A stretch of DNA of 64,000 nucleotides from Vibrio sp. LaRot3 (GCF_027587025.1 NZ_JAPPTI010000003.1:294421-358420); one strand, 5' to 3'; positions 20,094-30,603 are shown, numbered from the stretch's first letter. Numbers and translations: made by a program. Notes: a model not told the origin generated them from the sequence alone.

Positions 20094-21611
20094 ATGACAG
20101 ACTTAATCAATTTAATGAACGGATTACTATGGGGTTCTGTTCTTGTTTATCTTTTAGTCGGTGTAGGCGTGTACTTTACTTTCCGACTTGGTTTTATTCA
20201 GTTCCGCCACTTCGGCCACATGTTCTCAGTATTGAAGAACAGCCGTAAAGCTGACACTGCTGGTATCTCTTCTTTCCAAGCACTTTGTACTAGTCTTGCT
20301 GCTCGTGTCGGCACAGGTAACATGGCCGGCGTTGCTGTTGCACTAACTGCTGGTGGCCCAGGCGCTATCTTCTGGATGTGGCTAATCGCCATGCTAGGTA
20401 TGGCAACGTCGTTTGCAGAAAGTACGCTAGCGCAGCTGTACAAAACAAAAGACGACGACGGTAACTACCGTGGTGGTCCAGCATACTACATGGAAAAAGG
20501 CCTAGGTATGCGTTGGATGGGTGTACTGTTCTCAGTGTTCCTAATCATTGCTTTCGGTCTTGTCTTCAACGCGGTACAGGCGAACTCAATCGCTAATGCG
20601 GTTATTTCGGCATTCGAGCTACCAAAAACAGAAATTCAAATTTCCGTTCCTGCATTCTTAATGTCACTAATGGACAGCACGGATTCAGGTAACATTGTTA
20701 TCATCAAAGAATCGTTGATGATTGGCTGTGGCGTGATGATGCTTGCAGCGGTTGTTATCTTCGGTGGTATCAAACGTATTGCGAAAGTGGCTGAGCTTAT
20801 CGTTCCGCTAATGGCACTGGCTTACCTTGCGCTTGCTCTGTTTGTTATGTTTGCAAACATCGAGAAACTACCAGCGGTTATCTCGCTGATCGTTAAGAGT
20901 GCATTTGGCCTGCAAGAAGCAGCATCAGGTGGTCTAGGTTACGCTATCGCACAAGCGATGATTAACGGTATTAAGCGTGGTTTGTTCTCGAACGAAGCGG
21001 GTATGGGTTCTGCGCCAAACGCAGCAGCATCAGCGACACCGTACCCACCACACCCTGCATCACAAGGTTACGTGCAGATGCTAGGCGTATTTATGGATAC
21101 TATCGTTATCTGTTCAGCGACTGTTGCTATCATTCTAATGTCTGGTGAATATGTACCACACGGTGAAGTAACCGGTATTGAACTGACTCAAGCAGCACTA
21201 AGCTCACAAGTTGGTGGCTGGGGTGGTATCTTTGTTGCGGTAGCGATTTTCTTCTTCGCCTTTACCTCAATCATTGCAAACTACTCTTACGCAGAAACAA
21301 ACCTGATTTTCCTAGAGCATAACCATAAAGCAGGTCTTGGCCTATTCCGTATATTCGTACTAGGTATGGTTGTGTTTGGTGCAGTCGCGTCTCTTCCTGT
21401 TGTTTGGGCACTAGCAGACGTATCTATGGGTCTAATGGCGATTGTTAACTTGATAGCGATTCTATTGCTATCTGGCATCGTGATTAAGCTAGCGAAAGAC
21501 TACAACCAGCAGTTAGATGCGGGTAAAGTCCCTACGTTTGATTCAAATGATTACCCAGAGCTGAAGTCTCAGCTTGAAGATGGTATCTGGGATCAAAACA
21601 ACAAGAGTTAA
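20094..21611 (+). CDS. Sodium:alanine/glycine symporter (AGCS family)
   Basis: Inner-membrane symporter taking up small neutral amino acids with sodium. The 505-residue protein has about 11 hydrophobic segments. Family signatures include LCTSLAARVGTGNMAGVA (the residues around GTGN bind substrate and sodium in the solved archaeal relative) and GIKRGLFSNEAGMGSAPNAAA. I prefer the ATG at 20094, with GAGG 5 bases upstream. An in-frame ATG at 20046 would add 16 residues with no clear site. A monocistronic unit with its own terminator. Confidence 0.92.
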   Translation: MTDLINLMNGLLWGSVLVYLLVGVGVYFTFRLGFIQFRHFGHMFSVLKNSRKADTAGISSFQALCTSLAARVGTGNMAGVAVALTAGGPGAIFWMWLIAMLGMATSFAESTLAQLYKTKDDDGNYRGGPAYYMEKGLGMRWMGVLFSVFLIIAFGLVFNAVQANSIANAVISAFELPKTEIQISVPAFLMSLMDSTDSGNIVIIKESLMIGCGVMMLAAVVIFGGIKRIAKVAELIVPLMALAYLALALFVMFANIEKLPAVISLIVKSAFGLQEAASGGLGYAIAQAMINGIKRGLFSNEAGMGSAPNAAASATPYPPHPASQGYVQMLGVFMDTIVICSATVAIILMSGEYVPHGEVTGIELTQAALSSQVGGWGGIFVAVAIFFFAFTSIIANYSYAETNLIFLEHNHKAGLGLFRIFVLGMVVFGAVASLPVVWALADVSMGLMAIVNLIAILLLSGIVIKLAKDYNQQLDAGKVPTFDSNDYPELKSQLEDGIWDQNNKS

Positions 21612-21637
21612 TCGCTGATAGCTATTAATACGATTTG

Positions 21638-21669
21638 AAAAGCCATGCAGACAATGCATGGCTTTTTTT
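21638..21669 (+). terminator. Intrinsic terminator downstream of the AGCS symporter
   Basis: AAAAGCCATGC, loop AGACAAT, GCATGGCTTTTTTT. Confidence 0.9.
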
Positions 21670-21713
21670 GTACCCTAAACTGAATAAAAACAGATAACCA
21701 ATAGAGTAAAGTC

Positions 21714-22487
21714 ATGTTAATTGTCGTATCACCAGCCAAGACGCTCGATTATGAATCGCCTCTTGCGACGGAGAAGTTCACTCAGCCAGAGTTAGTTGAA
21801 TATTCTAAACAGCTTATTGAAGTATGCCGCAAGCTAACGCCAGCCGATGTCGCAAGCTTAATGAAAGTGAGCGATAAAATCGCTGACCTGAATGTTGGTC
21901 GTTTTCAAGAGTGGAGTGAGACTTTCACTGTAGAGAATGCGCGCCAAGCGATTTTGGCCTTTAAAGGTGATGTTTATACTGGTTTAGATGCCGCAAGCTT
22001 ATCTGAGGATGATTTTGACTATGCTCAGCAGCATTTACGCATGTTGTCAGGCTTATACGGTTTATTAAAGCCATTAGATTTGATGCAGCCTTATCGATTA
22101 GAGATGGGGACAAAGCTTGCCAACGACAAAGGCACTAACCTGTACCAGTTTTGGGGCAATGTTATTACCGATAAGCTCAATCAGGCGATCAGTGAACAAG
22201 GCGACAATGTTCTGATTAACTTGGCATCAAACGAGTACTTCAAAGCGGTAAAACCTAAAAACCTTGACGCACAGGTGATTACGCCAGTCTTTAAAGATTG
22301 TAAAAATGGCACCTATAAGGTGATCAGTTTCTACGCAAAGAAAGCTCGTGGCATGATGGCACGCTACATTATTGAAAATCGTATCGAAAGCGTGGCGGAT
22401 CTGACTAAGTTTGATGTGGCGGGTTATTACTTCGTTGAAGAAGAGTCTTCACCAACTGAGTTGGTATTCAAGCGAGAAGAGCAATAG
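21714..22487 (+). CDS. yaaA: Peroxide stress protein YaaA
   Basis: Member of the YaaA/DUF328 family. In E. coli it is OxyR-induced and limits free iron and oxidative DNA damage under peroxide. The 257-residue protein begins [16 protein letters not shown], the family hallmark, and carries the [24 protein letters not shown] and [11 protein letters not shown] segments. The biochemical function is DNA-binding, with a possible nuclease-like fold. It starts a cluster of three closely spaced genes (yaaA, a 45-residue protein, a TatD-like nuclease). Confidence 0.96.
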   Translation: MLIVVSPAKTLDYESPLATEKFTQPELVEYSKQLIEVCRKLTPADVASLMKVSDKIADLNVGRFQEWSETFTVENARQAILAFKGDVYTGLDAASLSEDDFDYAQQHLRMLSGLYGLLKPLDLMQPYRLEMGTKLANDKGTNLYQFWGNVITDKLNQAISEQGDNVLINLASNEYFKAVKPKNLDAQVITPVFKDCKNGTYKVISFYAKKARGMMARYIIENRIESVADLTKFDVAGYYFVEEESSPTELVFKREEQ

Positions 22488-22497
22488 AGGTTTAGGT

Positions 22498-22635
22498 ATG
22501 TGGCAGGCAGTAAAGCGCTGGATTGCAAAGTATGATGCGTGGTGTCGTTCGATGGGACTGACACCCGATCAAAAGCGCAGCTGCGTGCCTTATCGTAAAG
22601 ACCCCAGTCACGATGCTGAATCTAAAACGGATTAA
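22498..22635 (+). CDS. Conserved small protein (DUF5363-like)
   Basis: A 45-residue frame beginning MWQAVKRWIAKYDAWCRSMG and continuing LTPDQKRSCVPYRKDP. The ATG at 22498 has AGAGG about 9 bases upstream, and the gene sits 10 bases after yaaA and 14 before the next start, so it looks like a true member of the operon. Two tryptophans, two cysteines and a CVPYR segment recall a small family annotated as DUF5363 in Vibrionaceae and Pasteurellaceae; that name is from memory. Function unknown. A longer frame from 22411 overlaps yaaA and is unlikely. Confidence 0.65.
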   Translation: MWQAVKRWIAKYDAWCRSMGLTPDQKRSCVPYRKDPSHDAESKTD

Positions 22636-22649
22636 CTAGGTGATTGTTA

Positions 22650-23423
22650 ATGCGTCTGTTCGATACACATTGTCACTTTGACTTCCCCCCTTTTCAGGAT
22701 GATTTTCCCAATCAACTTGCGGCAGCGAATCAAGCTGGAGTTGAGCGCTTCCTTATCCCTGCGATTGGCTTAAGCAATTGGCCGTTATTGCAGCAATTAG
22801 CCCGTGATAATCCACAAGTCTATATTGCGTTAGGCTTCCACCCTTATTTTTTGGATGCTCAAGCGGTTTCTCAGTTAGAGCAGCTCGATACTTTGCTTGC
22901 GACCAAACCACCTAATTGCGTGGCTGTGGGGGAGTGCGGCTTAGATGGGATGGTTGATGTCGGAATCGAATTACAAGAAACCTTATTGATTGAGCAGATA
23001 AAGCTCGCTAATCAGCATCGCTTACCTTTAGTGCTCCATGCACGAAAAACGCACAATAGATTGTTACAGTTGTTAAAGCAGCAGCGGCATCAAACTGGGG
23101 GGATCTTGCATGGATTTTCTGGCAGTTATCAGCAAGCCAAACAGTTTGTTGATTTGGGATTTTATATTGGTGTTGGAGGTGTTATTACCTACCCAAGAGC
23201 CAATAAAACTCGCCAAGCGGTAGCCCAGCTTCCTCTTGATAGTTTAGTTCTCGAAACTGACGCTCCAGATATGCCTTTAATGGGATATCAAGGCCAAATT
23301 AACCACCCTAAACGTTTGCCTCTGATTTTGGATATTTTGGCTCAATTGCAGAATAACGATGCGCAAACGATTGCGGAGATCGTTTGGCGAAATGGCAATT
23401 TGGCGCTGAATATTTGTGAATGA
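22650..23423 (+). CDS. yjjV: TatD-family metal-dependent hydrolase (YjjV-like)
   Basis: Probable 3'-5' DNase/deoxyribonuclease of the TatD family. The 257-residue protein begins MRLFDTHCHFD, the metal-binding DTHCH motif. It has the GECGLDG motif near residue 92, VLHARKTHNRLL (about 130) and LETDAPDMPL (about 205), which together form the two-metal site. I start at the ATG at 22650, with AGGTG 8 bases before it. E. coli yjjV also lies close to the deo operon, which favours yjjV over tatD or ycfH. Confidence 0.85.
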   Translation: MRLFDTHCHFDFPPFQDDFPNQLAAANQAGVERFLIPAIGLSNWPLLQQLARDNPQVYIALGFHPYFLDAQAVSQLEQLDTLLATKPPNCVAVGECGLDGMVDVGIELQETLLIEQIKLANQHRLPLVLHARKTHNRLLQLLKQQRHQTGGILHGFSGSYQQAKQFVDLGFYIGVGGVITYPRANKTRQAVAQLPLDSLVLETDAPDMPLMGYQGQINHPKRLPLILDILAQLQNNDAQTIAEIVWRNGNLALNICE

Positions 23424-23465
23424 AATCGAAGTATGTTGTATCGATTATGATTGTGGTGATTAAAA

Positions 23466-23487
23466 TTAGTGATAATCATCACATTAA
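23466..23487 (+). promoter_or_regulatory. CRP-like site upstream of nupC
   Basis: TTAGTGATAATCATCACATTAA contains AGTGA-N6-TCACA, one change from the CRP core TGTGA-N6-TCACA, with flanking symmetry. A TATAAG -10-like element lies at 23510-23515. In E. coli nucleoside transport and deo genes are under CRP and CytR, so cAMP control is plausible here. Confidence 0.6.
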
Positions 23488-23628
23488 TGGGTGAATGCCA
23501 ACTGAATCTTATAAGAAAGTGTGAGGGGCGCATTACTTTAACATAGGTGGGATGAGTATAATTGCCCCCGCTTTTTGAGCTCCATTTTGTAACACGCCAA
23601 CAAATAACTTATAAGGAAGTCATAAACT

Positions 23629-24912
23629 ATGAGCCTGTTTATGAGCCTAGTCGGTATGATTGTGCTGCTTGCTATCGCATTCGCATTTTCATCGAACCGC
23701 AAAGCTATCAACTTGAGAACTGTGGGTGGCGCATTCGCTATCCAATTCGTATTAGGTGCATTTGTACTTTACGTACCTTGGGGCCGTGATCTATTGAACG
23801 GTTTCTCACAAGGTGTATCTAACGTTATCAACTACGGTAACGATGGTTCATCTTTCCTATTCGGTGGTCTTGTTTCTGACAAGATGTTCGAAGTGTTCGG
23901 TGGCGGTGGTTTCATCTTCGCTTTCCGCGTTCTTCCTACACTGATCTTCTTCTCTGCACTTATCTCTGTACTTTACTACATTGGTGTAATGCAGTGGGTT
24001 ATCAAGATCCTTGGTGGCGCGCTACAAAAAGCACTGGGTACTTCTCGTGCGGAATCAATGTCTGCAGCTGCGAACATCTTCGTAGGTCAAACAGAAGCAC
24101 CTCTAGTTGTTCGTCCGTTTGTTCCTAAGATGACTCAGTCTGAACTATTCGCAGTAATGTGTGGTGGTCTTGCGTCAGTAGCTGGTGGTGTACTAGCGGG
24201 TTACGCATCTATGGGTGTACCTCTAGAGTACCTTGTAGCAGCATCATTCATGGCAGCTCCGGGTGGTCTACTATTCGCTAAAATTCTTCACCCAGAGACA
24301 GAACAGCCTCATGAAGATTTCGACGAAGCGATCGACGGTGGCGACGACAAACCTGCTAACGTTATTGACGCAGCAGCAGGCGGCGCAGCATCTGGTCTAC
24401 AACTAGCACTAAACGTTGGTGCAATGCTAATCGCATTCGTAGGTCTAATCGCTCTTATCAACGGTATGCTAGGTGGCATCGGTGGTTGGTTCGGTATGCC
24501 TGAACTAACTCTAGAGCTAATCCTAGGTTACGCGTTCTCTCCACTAGCATTCCTAATCGGTGTTCCATGGGACGAAGCAATCGTTGCGGGTTCATTCATC
24601 GGTCAGAAACTAGTAATCAACGAATTCGTTGCATACTTGAACTTCACACCTTACCTAGGTGAAACAGCTCAAGTTGTTGCTGAAACAGGCAAAGTAATGT
24701 CTGACAAGACAACAGCAATCATCTCGTTCGCTCTATGTGGTTTCGCAAACCTTTCTTCTATCGCGATTCTACTAGGTGGTCTAGGTAGCCTTGCTCCAAA
24801 CCGCCGCAGCGACATCGCTCGCATGGGTATTAAAGCAGTACTTGCTGGTACATTGTCTAACCTAATGGCTGCGACAATTGCTGGCTTCTGCCTAAGCCTT
24901 GCAGCATTTTAA
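23629..24912 (+). CDS. nupC: Concentrative nucleoside transporter NupC
   Basis: Inner-membrane sodium- or proton-coupled nucleoside importer. The 427-residue protein is close to the V. cholerae CNT whose structure is known. Hydrophobic helices run throughout, with the conserved substrate and ion segments [17 protein letters not shown] (first hairpin region) and [15 protein letters not shown], and the C-terminal [22 protein letters not shown] at 23629 follows AAGGAAG. It precedes the deoCABD genes, which degrade the imported nucleosides, but a strong terminator and about 460 bases separate them. Confidence 0.96.
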   Translation: MSLFMSLVGMIVLLAIAFAFSSNRKAINLRTVGGAFAIQFVLGAFVLYVPWGRDLLNGFSQGVSNVINYGNDGSSFLFGGLVSDKMFEVFGGGGFIFAFRVLPTLIFFSALISVLYYIGVMQWVIKILGGALQKALGTSRAESMSAAANIFVGQTEAPLVVRPFVPKMTQSELFAVMCGGLASVAGGVLAGYASMGVPLEYLVAASFMAAPGGLLFAKILHPETEQPHEDFDEAIDGGDDKPANVIDAAAGGAASGLQLALNVGAMLIAFVGLIALINGMLGGIGGWFGMPELTLELILGYAFSPLAFLIGVPWDEAIVAGSFIGQKLVINEFVAYLNFTPYLGETAQVVAETGKVMSDKTTAIISFALCGFANLSSIAILLGGLGSLAPNRRSDIARMGIKAVLAGTLSNLMAATIAGFCLSLAAF

Positions 24913-24952
24913 ATTAAAGCTGGTATTTAATTTATAGACGCCGTATTACCTT

Positions 24953-24988
24953 ATGCCCTGTAGCAAGAAATTGCTGCGGGGCATTTTT
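24953..24988 (+). terminator. Strong intrinsic terminator downstream of nupC
   Basis: A 14-base stem (ATGCCCTGTAGCAA with TTGCTGCGGGGCAT, two G-T pairs) capped by a GAAA tetraloop and followed by Ts. Confidence 0.92.
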
Positions 24989-25448
24989 CGTTTTTGGTGG
25001 GCAATAATGGCTAAGACGTGATTGGAAATCCGTCATCATTGAATAAATGCCAACCAAAGTTTTTTGAGATACAAACCGTTTGCGCTTTACGAGGCACTAC
25101 AGTTTTGCGGTGAATCTCTATAATGTAGTAATCATAGGATTGTGATTGAGGCGAGTTCTTAATCACTTAATGAATACTTCACTCCTAGTGAGCAAATGAT
25201 TTGCCGCTAAGAGCACATCTCACAAGCCTTTTCGTTTGTGATGTGATATTAAAGACACCGCAATCATAGATTGTTGTGCCATAGGCCAAACTGGTACTGT
25301 GCGGTGACAAGGATAGCAATTGGGGGCAAATTCGCTGTTTGCCTTCGAGTCTTCAAGGAACCAAGTCCGTTCATTAATAGCTGGATTCTCAACCTATACT
25401 ATTGGAGAGAGTCGCAGCCACATTTTTGAATATTGATCGGAGATAGAA
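24989..25448 (+). other. deo operon control region
   Basis: A 460-base non-coding region before deoC. A perfect -10 TATAAT at 25119-25124 has no good -35, as expected of an activator-dependent promoter. A second -10-like TATACT lies at 25395-25400. An imperfect inverted repeat at 25214-25245 (CACATCTCACAA ... TTGTGATGTG) could be a regulator site or an RNA hairpin. Some CRP-like half sites (TGTGA) are seen, but no full consensus. CRP/CytR control is the expected mode but is not demonstrated here. Confidence 0.5.
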
Positions 25449-26225
25449 ATGAGCGATTTAAAAGCAGCAGCGCTACGTGCACTAAAACTAATGGATCTTA
25501 CAACGCTAAATGACGATGACACTGATGCAAAAGTGATCTCACTATGTCATGACGCGAAATCAGCAGTAGGCAACACAGCTGCAATTTGTATTTACCCTCG
25601 CTTTATTCCTATTGCTAAGAAGACACTTCGTGAGCAAGGTACACCTGACGTTCGTATCGCGACAGTAACAAACTTCCCACACGGTAACGATGACATCGAG
25701 ATCGCAGTTGCTGAAACTAAAGCGGCTGTTGCTTACGGCGCAGACGAAGTAGACGTAGTATTCCCATACCGTGCTCTAATGGCAGGTGATGAGAAAGTTG
25801 GCTTCGAATTGGTTAAGCAATGTAAAGAAGCGTGTGGCGATATCCTACTGAAAGTGATTATCGAAACAGGTGAACTAAAAGAAGAAGCGCTAATCAAGAA
25901 AGCATCTCAAATCTGTATTGAAGCAGGTGCGGACTTCATTAAAACTTCAACTGGTAAAGTGCCAGTAAACGCAACTCCAGAATACGCACGAATGATGCTA
26001 GAAGTGATTCGTGATATGGGCGTTGCAGAAACTGTAGGTTTCAAACCAGCTGGTGGTGTGCGCACTGCAGAAGACGCAGCAGCATACCTAGCAATGGCTG
26101 ATGAAATCTTAGGTGACAACTGGGTTGATGCTCGTCACTACCGCTTCGGTGCATCAAGCCTGCTGACGAACCTTCTTAATACATTAGAAGTGACAGACGA
26201 AACAGCTGATCCAACAGCTTACTAA
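25449..26225 (+). CDS. deoC: Deoxyribose-phosphate aldolase DeoC
   Basis: Class I aldolase that cleaves 2-deoxyribose-5-phosphate to acetaldehyde and glyceraldehyde-3-phosphate, the last step of deoxynucleoside catabolism. The 258-residue protein has the Schiff-base lysine in DFIKTSTGK (about residue 167), the [13 protein letters not shown] segment near residue 100, and the second lysine in [11 protein letters not shown]. First gene of deoCABD, with GGAG before the start. A strong intercistronic stem-loop separates it from deoA. Confidence 0.98.
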   Translation: MSDLKAAALRALKLMDLTTLNDDDTDAKVISLCHDAKSAVGNTAAICIYPRFIPIAKKTLREQGTPDVRIATVTNFPHGNDDIEIAVAETKAAVAYGADEVDVVFPYRALMAGDEKVGFELVKQCKEACGDILLKVIIETGELKEEALIKKASQICIEAGADFIKTSTGKVPVNATPEYARMMLEVIRDMGVAETVGFKPAGGVRTAEDAAAYLAMADEILGDNWVDARHYRFGASSLLTNLLNTLEVTDETADPTAY

Positions 26226-26234
26226 TTACTCGTT

Positions 26235-26270
26235 ATATTTGGCTTGTGGCCTAGCCGCTACGCCAAATAT
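26235..26270 (+). other. Intercistronic stem-loop between deoC and deoA
   Basis: ATATTTGGC ... GCCAAATAT forms a 9-base outer stem enclosing an inner stem GTGGC/GCCGC. No T tract follows, so it is probably an mRNA stability or processing element rather than a terminator. Confidence 0.6.
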
Positions 26271-26376
26271 TTAGAGTAAAACTAACAACAAAGTCTGTTT
26301 GGTGGAGCAGTTATTCGCTGCTCCCCATTACCTCTTTACCTTACAACCATTGCTAGCTTTAGCATGGGAGGATCTA

Positions 26377-27705
26377 ATGTACTTACCTCAAGAAATCATT
26401 CGTAAAAAACGCGACGGCGAAGTGCTGAGCGCAGAAGAAATCAACTTTTTCATTCAAGGTGTTGCAAACAACACTGTTTCTGAAGGCCAAATTGCTGCCT
26501 TCGCAATGACTATCTTTTTTAATGAAATGACGATGCCTGAGCGTATCGCACTGACTTGTGCAATGCGTGATTCAGGTATGGTTATTGATTGGAGCCACAT
26601 GAATTTTGGTGGCCCTATTGTCGACAAACACTCAACGGGTGGTGTCGGTGATGTAACCTCATTAATGCTTGGCCCTATGGTGGCGGCATGTGGCGGTTTT
26701 GTTCCTATGATCTCAGGTCGTGGTCTTGGTCATACTGGCGGTACGCTAGATAAGCTAGAAGCGATTCCTGGTTACAACATTACTCCTACTAACGAAGTGT
26801 TTGGCCAAGTAACGAAAGACGCAGGTGTGGCTATTATCGGTCAAACAGGCGATTTAGCACCGGCTGATAAACGCGTATACGCGACTCGTGATATCACAGC
26901 GACAGTCGACAACATCTCATTGATCACTGCGTCTATTCTTTCTAAGAAACTTGCAGCGGGTCTTGAATCTCTAGTGATGGATGTGAAAGTAGGTTCTGGT
27001 GCATTTATGCCAACTTACGAAGCATCAGAAGAACTAGCAAAATCTATCGTAGCGGTAGCGAATGGTGCAGGCACTAAGACAACGGCGATCCTAACTGATA
27101 TGAACCAAGTATTGGCATCATCAGCTGGTAACGCAGTTGAAGTTCGCGAGGCTGTTCAGTTCCTAATTGGCGAATACCGTAACCCGCGTCTATTGGAAGT
27201 GACGTTAGCGTCGTGTGCTGAAATGTTGGTACTAGCTAAGCTAGCTAAAGACACAGAAGAAGCGAACGCGAAGCTGATGGAAGTACTTGATAACGGTAAA
27301 GCGGCTGAGTGCTTCGGTAAGATGGTTGCTGGTCTTGGTGGCCCAGCTGACTTCATGGCGAACTACGATAACTACCTAGAAAAAGCGGAAATTATCAAGC
27401 CTGTTTACGCCGAGCAAGAAGGCGTAGTTTCTGCAATGGATACTCGCGCAATTGGTATGGCTGTTGTTTCAATGGGCGGTGGTCGTCGCGTAGCAACTGA
27501 TAGCATCGATTACGCAGTTGGTTTTGATCAGTTCATCCGTTTGGGTGAAACCGCAGATGCAAGCAAGCCTCTAGCGATGATTCACGCACGTAGCGAAGAA
27601 CAATGGCAAGAAGCGGCGAAAGCGCTGAAAGCAGCGATTGTTATCGGTGGTGAATACACGCCAACGCCAAACGTATACCGCCAAATCCGCGCAGAAGACG
27701 TTTAA
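26377..27705 (+). CDS. deoA: Thymidine phosphorylase DeoA
   Basis: Splits thymidine or deoxyuridine with phosphate to give deoxyribose-1-phosphate. I use the ATG at 26377 (GGGAGGA 6 bases upstream; protein starts [18 protein letters not shown] as in E. coli), giving 442 residues. The frame extends to 26299, but that would add an unlike leader. Signatures are [13 protein letters not shown] for the phosphate site and [20 protein letters not shown]. The product feeds deoB and then deoC. Confidence 0.97.
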   Translation: MYLPQEIIRKKRDGEVLSAEEINFFIQGVANNTVSEGQIAAFAMTIFFNEMTMPERIALTCAMRDSGMVIDWSHMNFGGPIVDKHSTGGVGDVTSLMLGPMVAACGGFVPMISGRGLGHTGGTLDKLEAIPGYNITPTNEVFGQVTKDAGVAIIGQTGDLAPADKRVYATRDITATVDNISLITASILSKKLAAGLESLVMDVKVGSGAFMPTYEASEELAKSIVAVANGAGTKTTAILTDMNQVLASSAGNAVEVREAVQFLIGEYRNPRLLEVTLASCAEMLVLAKLAKDTEEANAKLMEVLDNGKAAECFGKMVAGLGGPADFMANYDNYLEKAEIIKPVYAEQEGVVSAMDTRAIGMAVVSMGGGRRVATDSIDYAVGFDQFIRLGETADASKPLAMIHARSEEQWQEAAKALKAAIVIGGEYTPTPNVYRQIRAEDV

Positions 27706-27770
27706 CGCATTATATAAAAGGCCTGCTCACCCATAACAGCAGTATTTAGAGTGGGCCTAAGGAAGAAGCA

Positions 27771-28991
27771 ATGAAAAGAGCATTTATTTTAGTACTAGAC
27801 TCATTTGGTATTGGCGCAACAGCTGATGCAGATAAGTTTGGTGATGTAGGTTCAGATACCCTAGGCCATATCGCTGAGCAATGTGATCAGGGCCTTGCTG
27901 ATAACGATCAACGTAGTGGTGCATTAAAGTTACCAAACCTAACTAAGCTGGGTTTAGCGATGGCGCACAAAGAGTCTACGGGTCAGTTTGCCTTAGGTCT
28001 AAACCCAGATTCTGAAGTGATTGGCGCGTATGGCCATGCGGCTGAACTCTCTTCTGGTAAAGATACTCCGTCTGGTCACTGGGAAATTGCTGGTGTTCCT
28101 GTTCTATTTAATTGGGGCTACTTCACTGATAAAGAAAACAGCTTCCCGAAAGAGTTAACAGATCGCATTCTTGAGCGTGCAGGCCTTGATGGTTTCCTTG
28201 GTAACTGCCATTCATCAGGTACTGAAATCCTAGACAACCTAGGTGAAGAGCACATGAAGAGCGGCTTGCCAATCTTCTATACTTCAGCGGACTCTGTATT
28301 CCAGATTGCGTGTCACGAAGAGACATTTGGCTTAGAGCGTCTATTAGACCTATGCCAAATCGCACGTGAAGAGCTAGAAGACTACAACATCGGTCGTGTT
28401 ATCGCGCGTCCATTTGTTGGTGCAGGTAAAGGTCAGTTTGAGCGTACGGGTAACCGTCGCGACCTGTCTGTTGAGCCGCCAGCGGCAACTGTGTTGCAAA
28501 AACTGGTTGATGAGAAACAGGGTGACGTGGTTTCTATCGGTAAGATCTCTGACATCTACGCAGGTTGCGGTATCAGCAAGAAAGTGAAAGCGACAGGTAT
28601 TCCAGCTCTGTTTGAAGCGACGCTTGAGCAAATCAAAGCAGCTGGCGATAACACGATTGTATTTACTAACTTTGTCGACTTTGATTCTGCTTACGGCCAC
28701 CGCCGTGATGTTGCAGGCTATGCGGCTGCGCTTGAGTACTTCGATGGTCGTATCAACGAAGTGCTTGAGTTAATGGAAGAAGACGATGTGCTAATTCTAA
28801 CCGCTGACCATGGTTGTGACCCAACATGGCAAGGTACTGACCATACGCGTGAGCACATCCCAGTGCTTGTTTACGGTCATAAAGTACCGGCAGGTTCGCT
28901 TGGTCGTCGCAATACATTTGCTGATATTGGCCAATCGCTAGCAAATTATTTTGATACATCAGCGATGGAATACGGCGAAAGCTTCCTGTAA
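27771..28991 (+). CDS. deoB: Phosphopentomutase DeoB
   Basis: Converts (deoxy)ribose-1-phosphate to the 5-phosphate, linking DeoA and DeoD to DeoC. The 406-residue protein is an alkaline-phosphatase-superfamily enzyme with the N-terminal metal site [20 protein letters not shown] carrying the phosphorylated threonine, and the C-terminal metal site [29 protein letters not shown] precedes the start. It lies 65 bases after deoA, and a terminator-like hairpin follows before deoD. Confidence 0.98.
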   Translation: MKRAFILVLDSFGIGATADADKFGDVGSDTLGHIAEQCDQGLADNDQRSGALKLPNLTKLGLAMAHKESTGQFALGLNPDSEVIGAYGHAAELSSGKDTPSGHWEIAGVPVLFNWGYFTDKENSFPKELTDRILERAGLDGFLGNCHSSGTEILDNLGEEHMKSGLPIFYTSADSVFQIACHEETFGLERLLDLCQIAREELEDYNIGRVIARPFVGAGKGQFERTGNRRDLSVEPPAATVLQKLVDEKQGDVVSIGKISDIYAGCGISKKVKATGIPALFEATLEQIKAAGDNTIVFTNFVDFDSAYGHRRDVAGYAAALEYFDGRINEVLELMEEDDVLILTADHGCDPTWQGTDHTREHIPVLVYGHKVPAGSLGRRNTFADIGQSLANYFDTSAMEYGESFL

Positions 28992-29006
28992 ATTAATACT
29001 CTAATT

Positions 29007-29031
29007 AGGCGTCTTACTAGACGCCTTTTTT
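29007..29031 (+). terminator. Intrinsic terminator between deoB and deoD
   Basis: AGGCGTC, loop TTACTA, GACGCCT followed by six Ts. It sits inside what is otherwise a four-gene operon, so it may reduce deoD transcription by partial termination. Confidence 0.8.
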
Positions 29032-29059
29032 CGGCCTAACTTTTAGAAAGGAAAATGGT

Positions 29060-29779
29060 ATGGCAACTCCACATATTAATGCTGAAATGGGCGATTTCGC
29101 TGATGTCGTTCTAATGCCGGGCGATCCGCTACGTGCAAAATACATTGCGGAAACATTTCTGGATGACGTGGTTCAGGTGTGTGATGTTCGTAATATGTTC
29201 GGTTACACAGGTACTTACAAAGGTCGTAAGATTTCAGTAATGGGTCACGGTATGGGTATCCCGTCGTGCTCTATCTACGTGACTGAACTTATTAAAGATT
29301 TTGGTGTTAAAAAAGTTATCCGTGTGGGTAGCTGCGGCGCAGTAAACGAAGACATTAAAGTTCGTGATGTTGTGATTGGTATGGGCGCGTGTACGGATTC
29401 AAAAGTAAACCGCATTCGCTTTAAAGGCCATGACTTTGCAGCCATCGCGGATTACAAAATGGTTCGCGCTGCAGAACAAGCGGCTAAAGCGCGCGGCATT
29501 GACGTGAAAGTCGGTAACCTATTCTCTGCTGAGCTGTTCTACACGCCAGATCCTGAAATGTTCGAAGTCATGGACAAATACGGCATCGTCGGTGTTGAAA
29601 TGGAAGCGGCAGGTATTTACGGCGTTGCAGCTGAGTACGGTGCGAAAGCGTTAAGTATCTGTACGGTTTCTGACCATATTAAAACGGGTGAGCAAACGAC
29701 ATCAGATGAGCGTGCTACCACCTTTAATGAAATGATGCTTATCGCGTTAGATTCAGTGCTACTTGGTGACGAAGAGTAA
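29060..29779 (+). CDS. deoD: Purine-nucleoside phosphorylase DeoD
   Basis: Hexameric trimeric-type PNP that phosphorolyses purine (deoxy)nucleosides. The 239-residue protein starts [31 protein letters not shown], the family hallmark, with [16 protein letters not shown] for phosphate binding, [13 protein letters not shown] for the ribose site, and TVSDHI with the catalytic aspartate. GGAAAATGGT precedes the start. It ends the deo cluster before a strong terminator. Because a second nucleoside phosphorylase (DeoA) is present upstream, both purine and pyrimidine nucleosides can be handled. Confidence 0.98.
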   Translation: MATPHINAEMGDFADVVLMPGDPLRAKYIAETFLDDVVQVCDVRNMFGYTGTYKGRKISVMGHGMGIPSCSIYVTELIKDFGVKKVIRVGSCGAVNEDIKVRDVVIGMGACTDSKVNRIRFKGHDFAAIADYKMVRAAEQAAKARGIDVKVGNLFSAELFYTPDPEMFEVMDKYGIVGVEMEAAGIYGVAAEYGAKALSICTVSDHIKTGEQTTSDERATTFNEMMLIALDSVLLGDEE

Positions 29780-29812
29780 CCAATAGTTAAAGTATCTAAA
29801 GCGTTAGATAGC

Positions 29813-29845
29813 AAAAGCCCCGCAAGATACCGAGCGGGGCTTTTT
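29813..29845. terminator. Terminator between deoD and ytjB
   Basis: AAAAGCCCCGC ... GCGGGGCTTTTT with a 10-base loop. The A tract on one side and T tract on the other suit both convergent genes. Confidence 0.88.
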
Positions 29846-29864
29846 ATTTGTTTTGTAGAGTGGG

Positions 29865-30473
29865 TTATTGAGCCATCTCTTTTAACAGCAGGTTTTCACC
29901 TTTGCTTTTGGGTTTACGACGAATCACAAACGCCAGCAATAGGCCGGCAATGAAACTCATGCCTACCATGCCATACATGTAACGATCACTTTTACGATAG
30001 TAGTGATCGGAAAAAGCGGTTAAACGCCCAGTCTCAAAGGTCAGGCGAATAAAGCCGACAATGGCGTTGTCATGCATTACTGGCTCAACAAGCTGTTGTC
30101 GGCCAATGCGTGCCGTTTCAAGAGGGGTATCTAAACCAAGAATTTCACGTACAGATTTTGCTTTTTCGCTCGAAGCTAAACGAATGCCTTCTGCGTCATA
30201 AATAGTGGCATCAAACACTAAGTTGTCAGTTGAGAGCTGATTGGTCAGTTTGAGTAAACGTTCTTGATCTTGGTTTGCAATCATATCACCGGCAGACAGT
30301 GAAGCCTGCGAGACCAACATTTTGGTCAGTACTTCCAACTGGTTCGCTTGAATCTGTTCATTACCTTTGGTGATCTTAACGCTGTTGACCGCAATAATAG
30401 CGCCTCCAGCGATAAGCAGTAAGATCGCTAGGATTCGCATCGCCATGCGGAATGAAAACAGTGAAGAGTCCAT
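29865..30473 (-). CDS. ytjB: Membrane protein YtjB/Smp family
   Basis: A 202-residue protein with an N-terminal membrane segment (MRILAILLLIAGGAIIAV), a middle domain of about 130 residues probably in the periplasm, and a second membrane segment near residues 167-187 (MVGMSFIAGLLLAFVI) followed by a basic tail. The topology and sequence match the SMP_2 family (E. coli YtjB, formerly Smp). It is divergent from serB, as in E. coli, where the gene is also next to serB. The periplasmic part resembles sensor-like domains of membrane proteins. Function unknown. Confidence 0.8.
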   Translation of the reverse strand: MDSSLFSFRMAMRILAILLLIAGGAIIAVNSVKITKGNEQIQANQLEVLTKMLVSQASLSAGDMIANQDQERLLKLTNQLSTDNLVFDATIYDAEGIRLASSEKAKSVREILGLDTPLETARIGRQQLVEPVMHDNAIVGFIRLTFETGRLTAFSDHYYRKSDRYMYGMVGMSFIAGLLLAFVIRRKPKSKGENLLLKEMAQ

Positions 30474-30603
30474 ATATTACCTACCGTGGTTTCTCTTAAA
30501 TAGAGAATAAAAAGACATTTTAGACTACGGTAAGCATATTGAGACTTGCGCAACCAAATTGCAATAGGGTAACGTGATAGCAATAATCAAAGGAATTCTA
30601 GAC

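Noticed and set aside
23562..23789. Plus-strand 75-codon frame overlapping the nupC start
   Set aside because: Overlaps the nupC start in another frame, with low-complexity, unlike sequence and no conserved pattern.
25131..25260. CRP sites before deoC
   Set aside because: Several TGTGA half sites occur, but none has a good TCACA partner at 6 bases. I left them as part of the control region only.
26299..26376. N-terminal extension of deoA
   Set aside because: Adds 26 residues unlike the family. The ATG at 26377 has GGGAGGA and matches the E. coli N-terminus.
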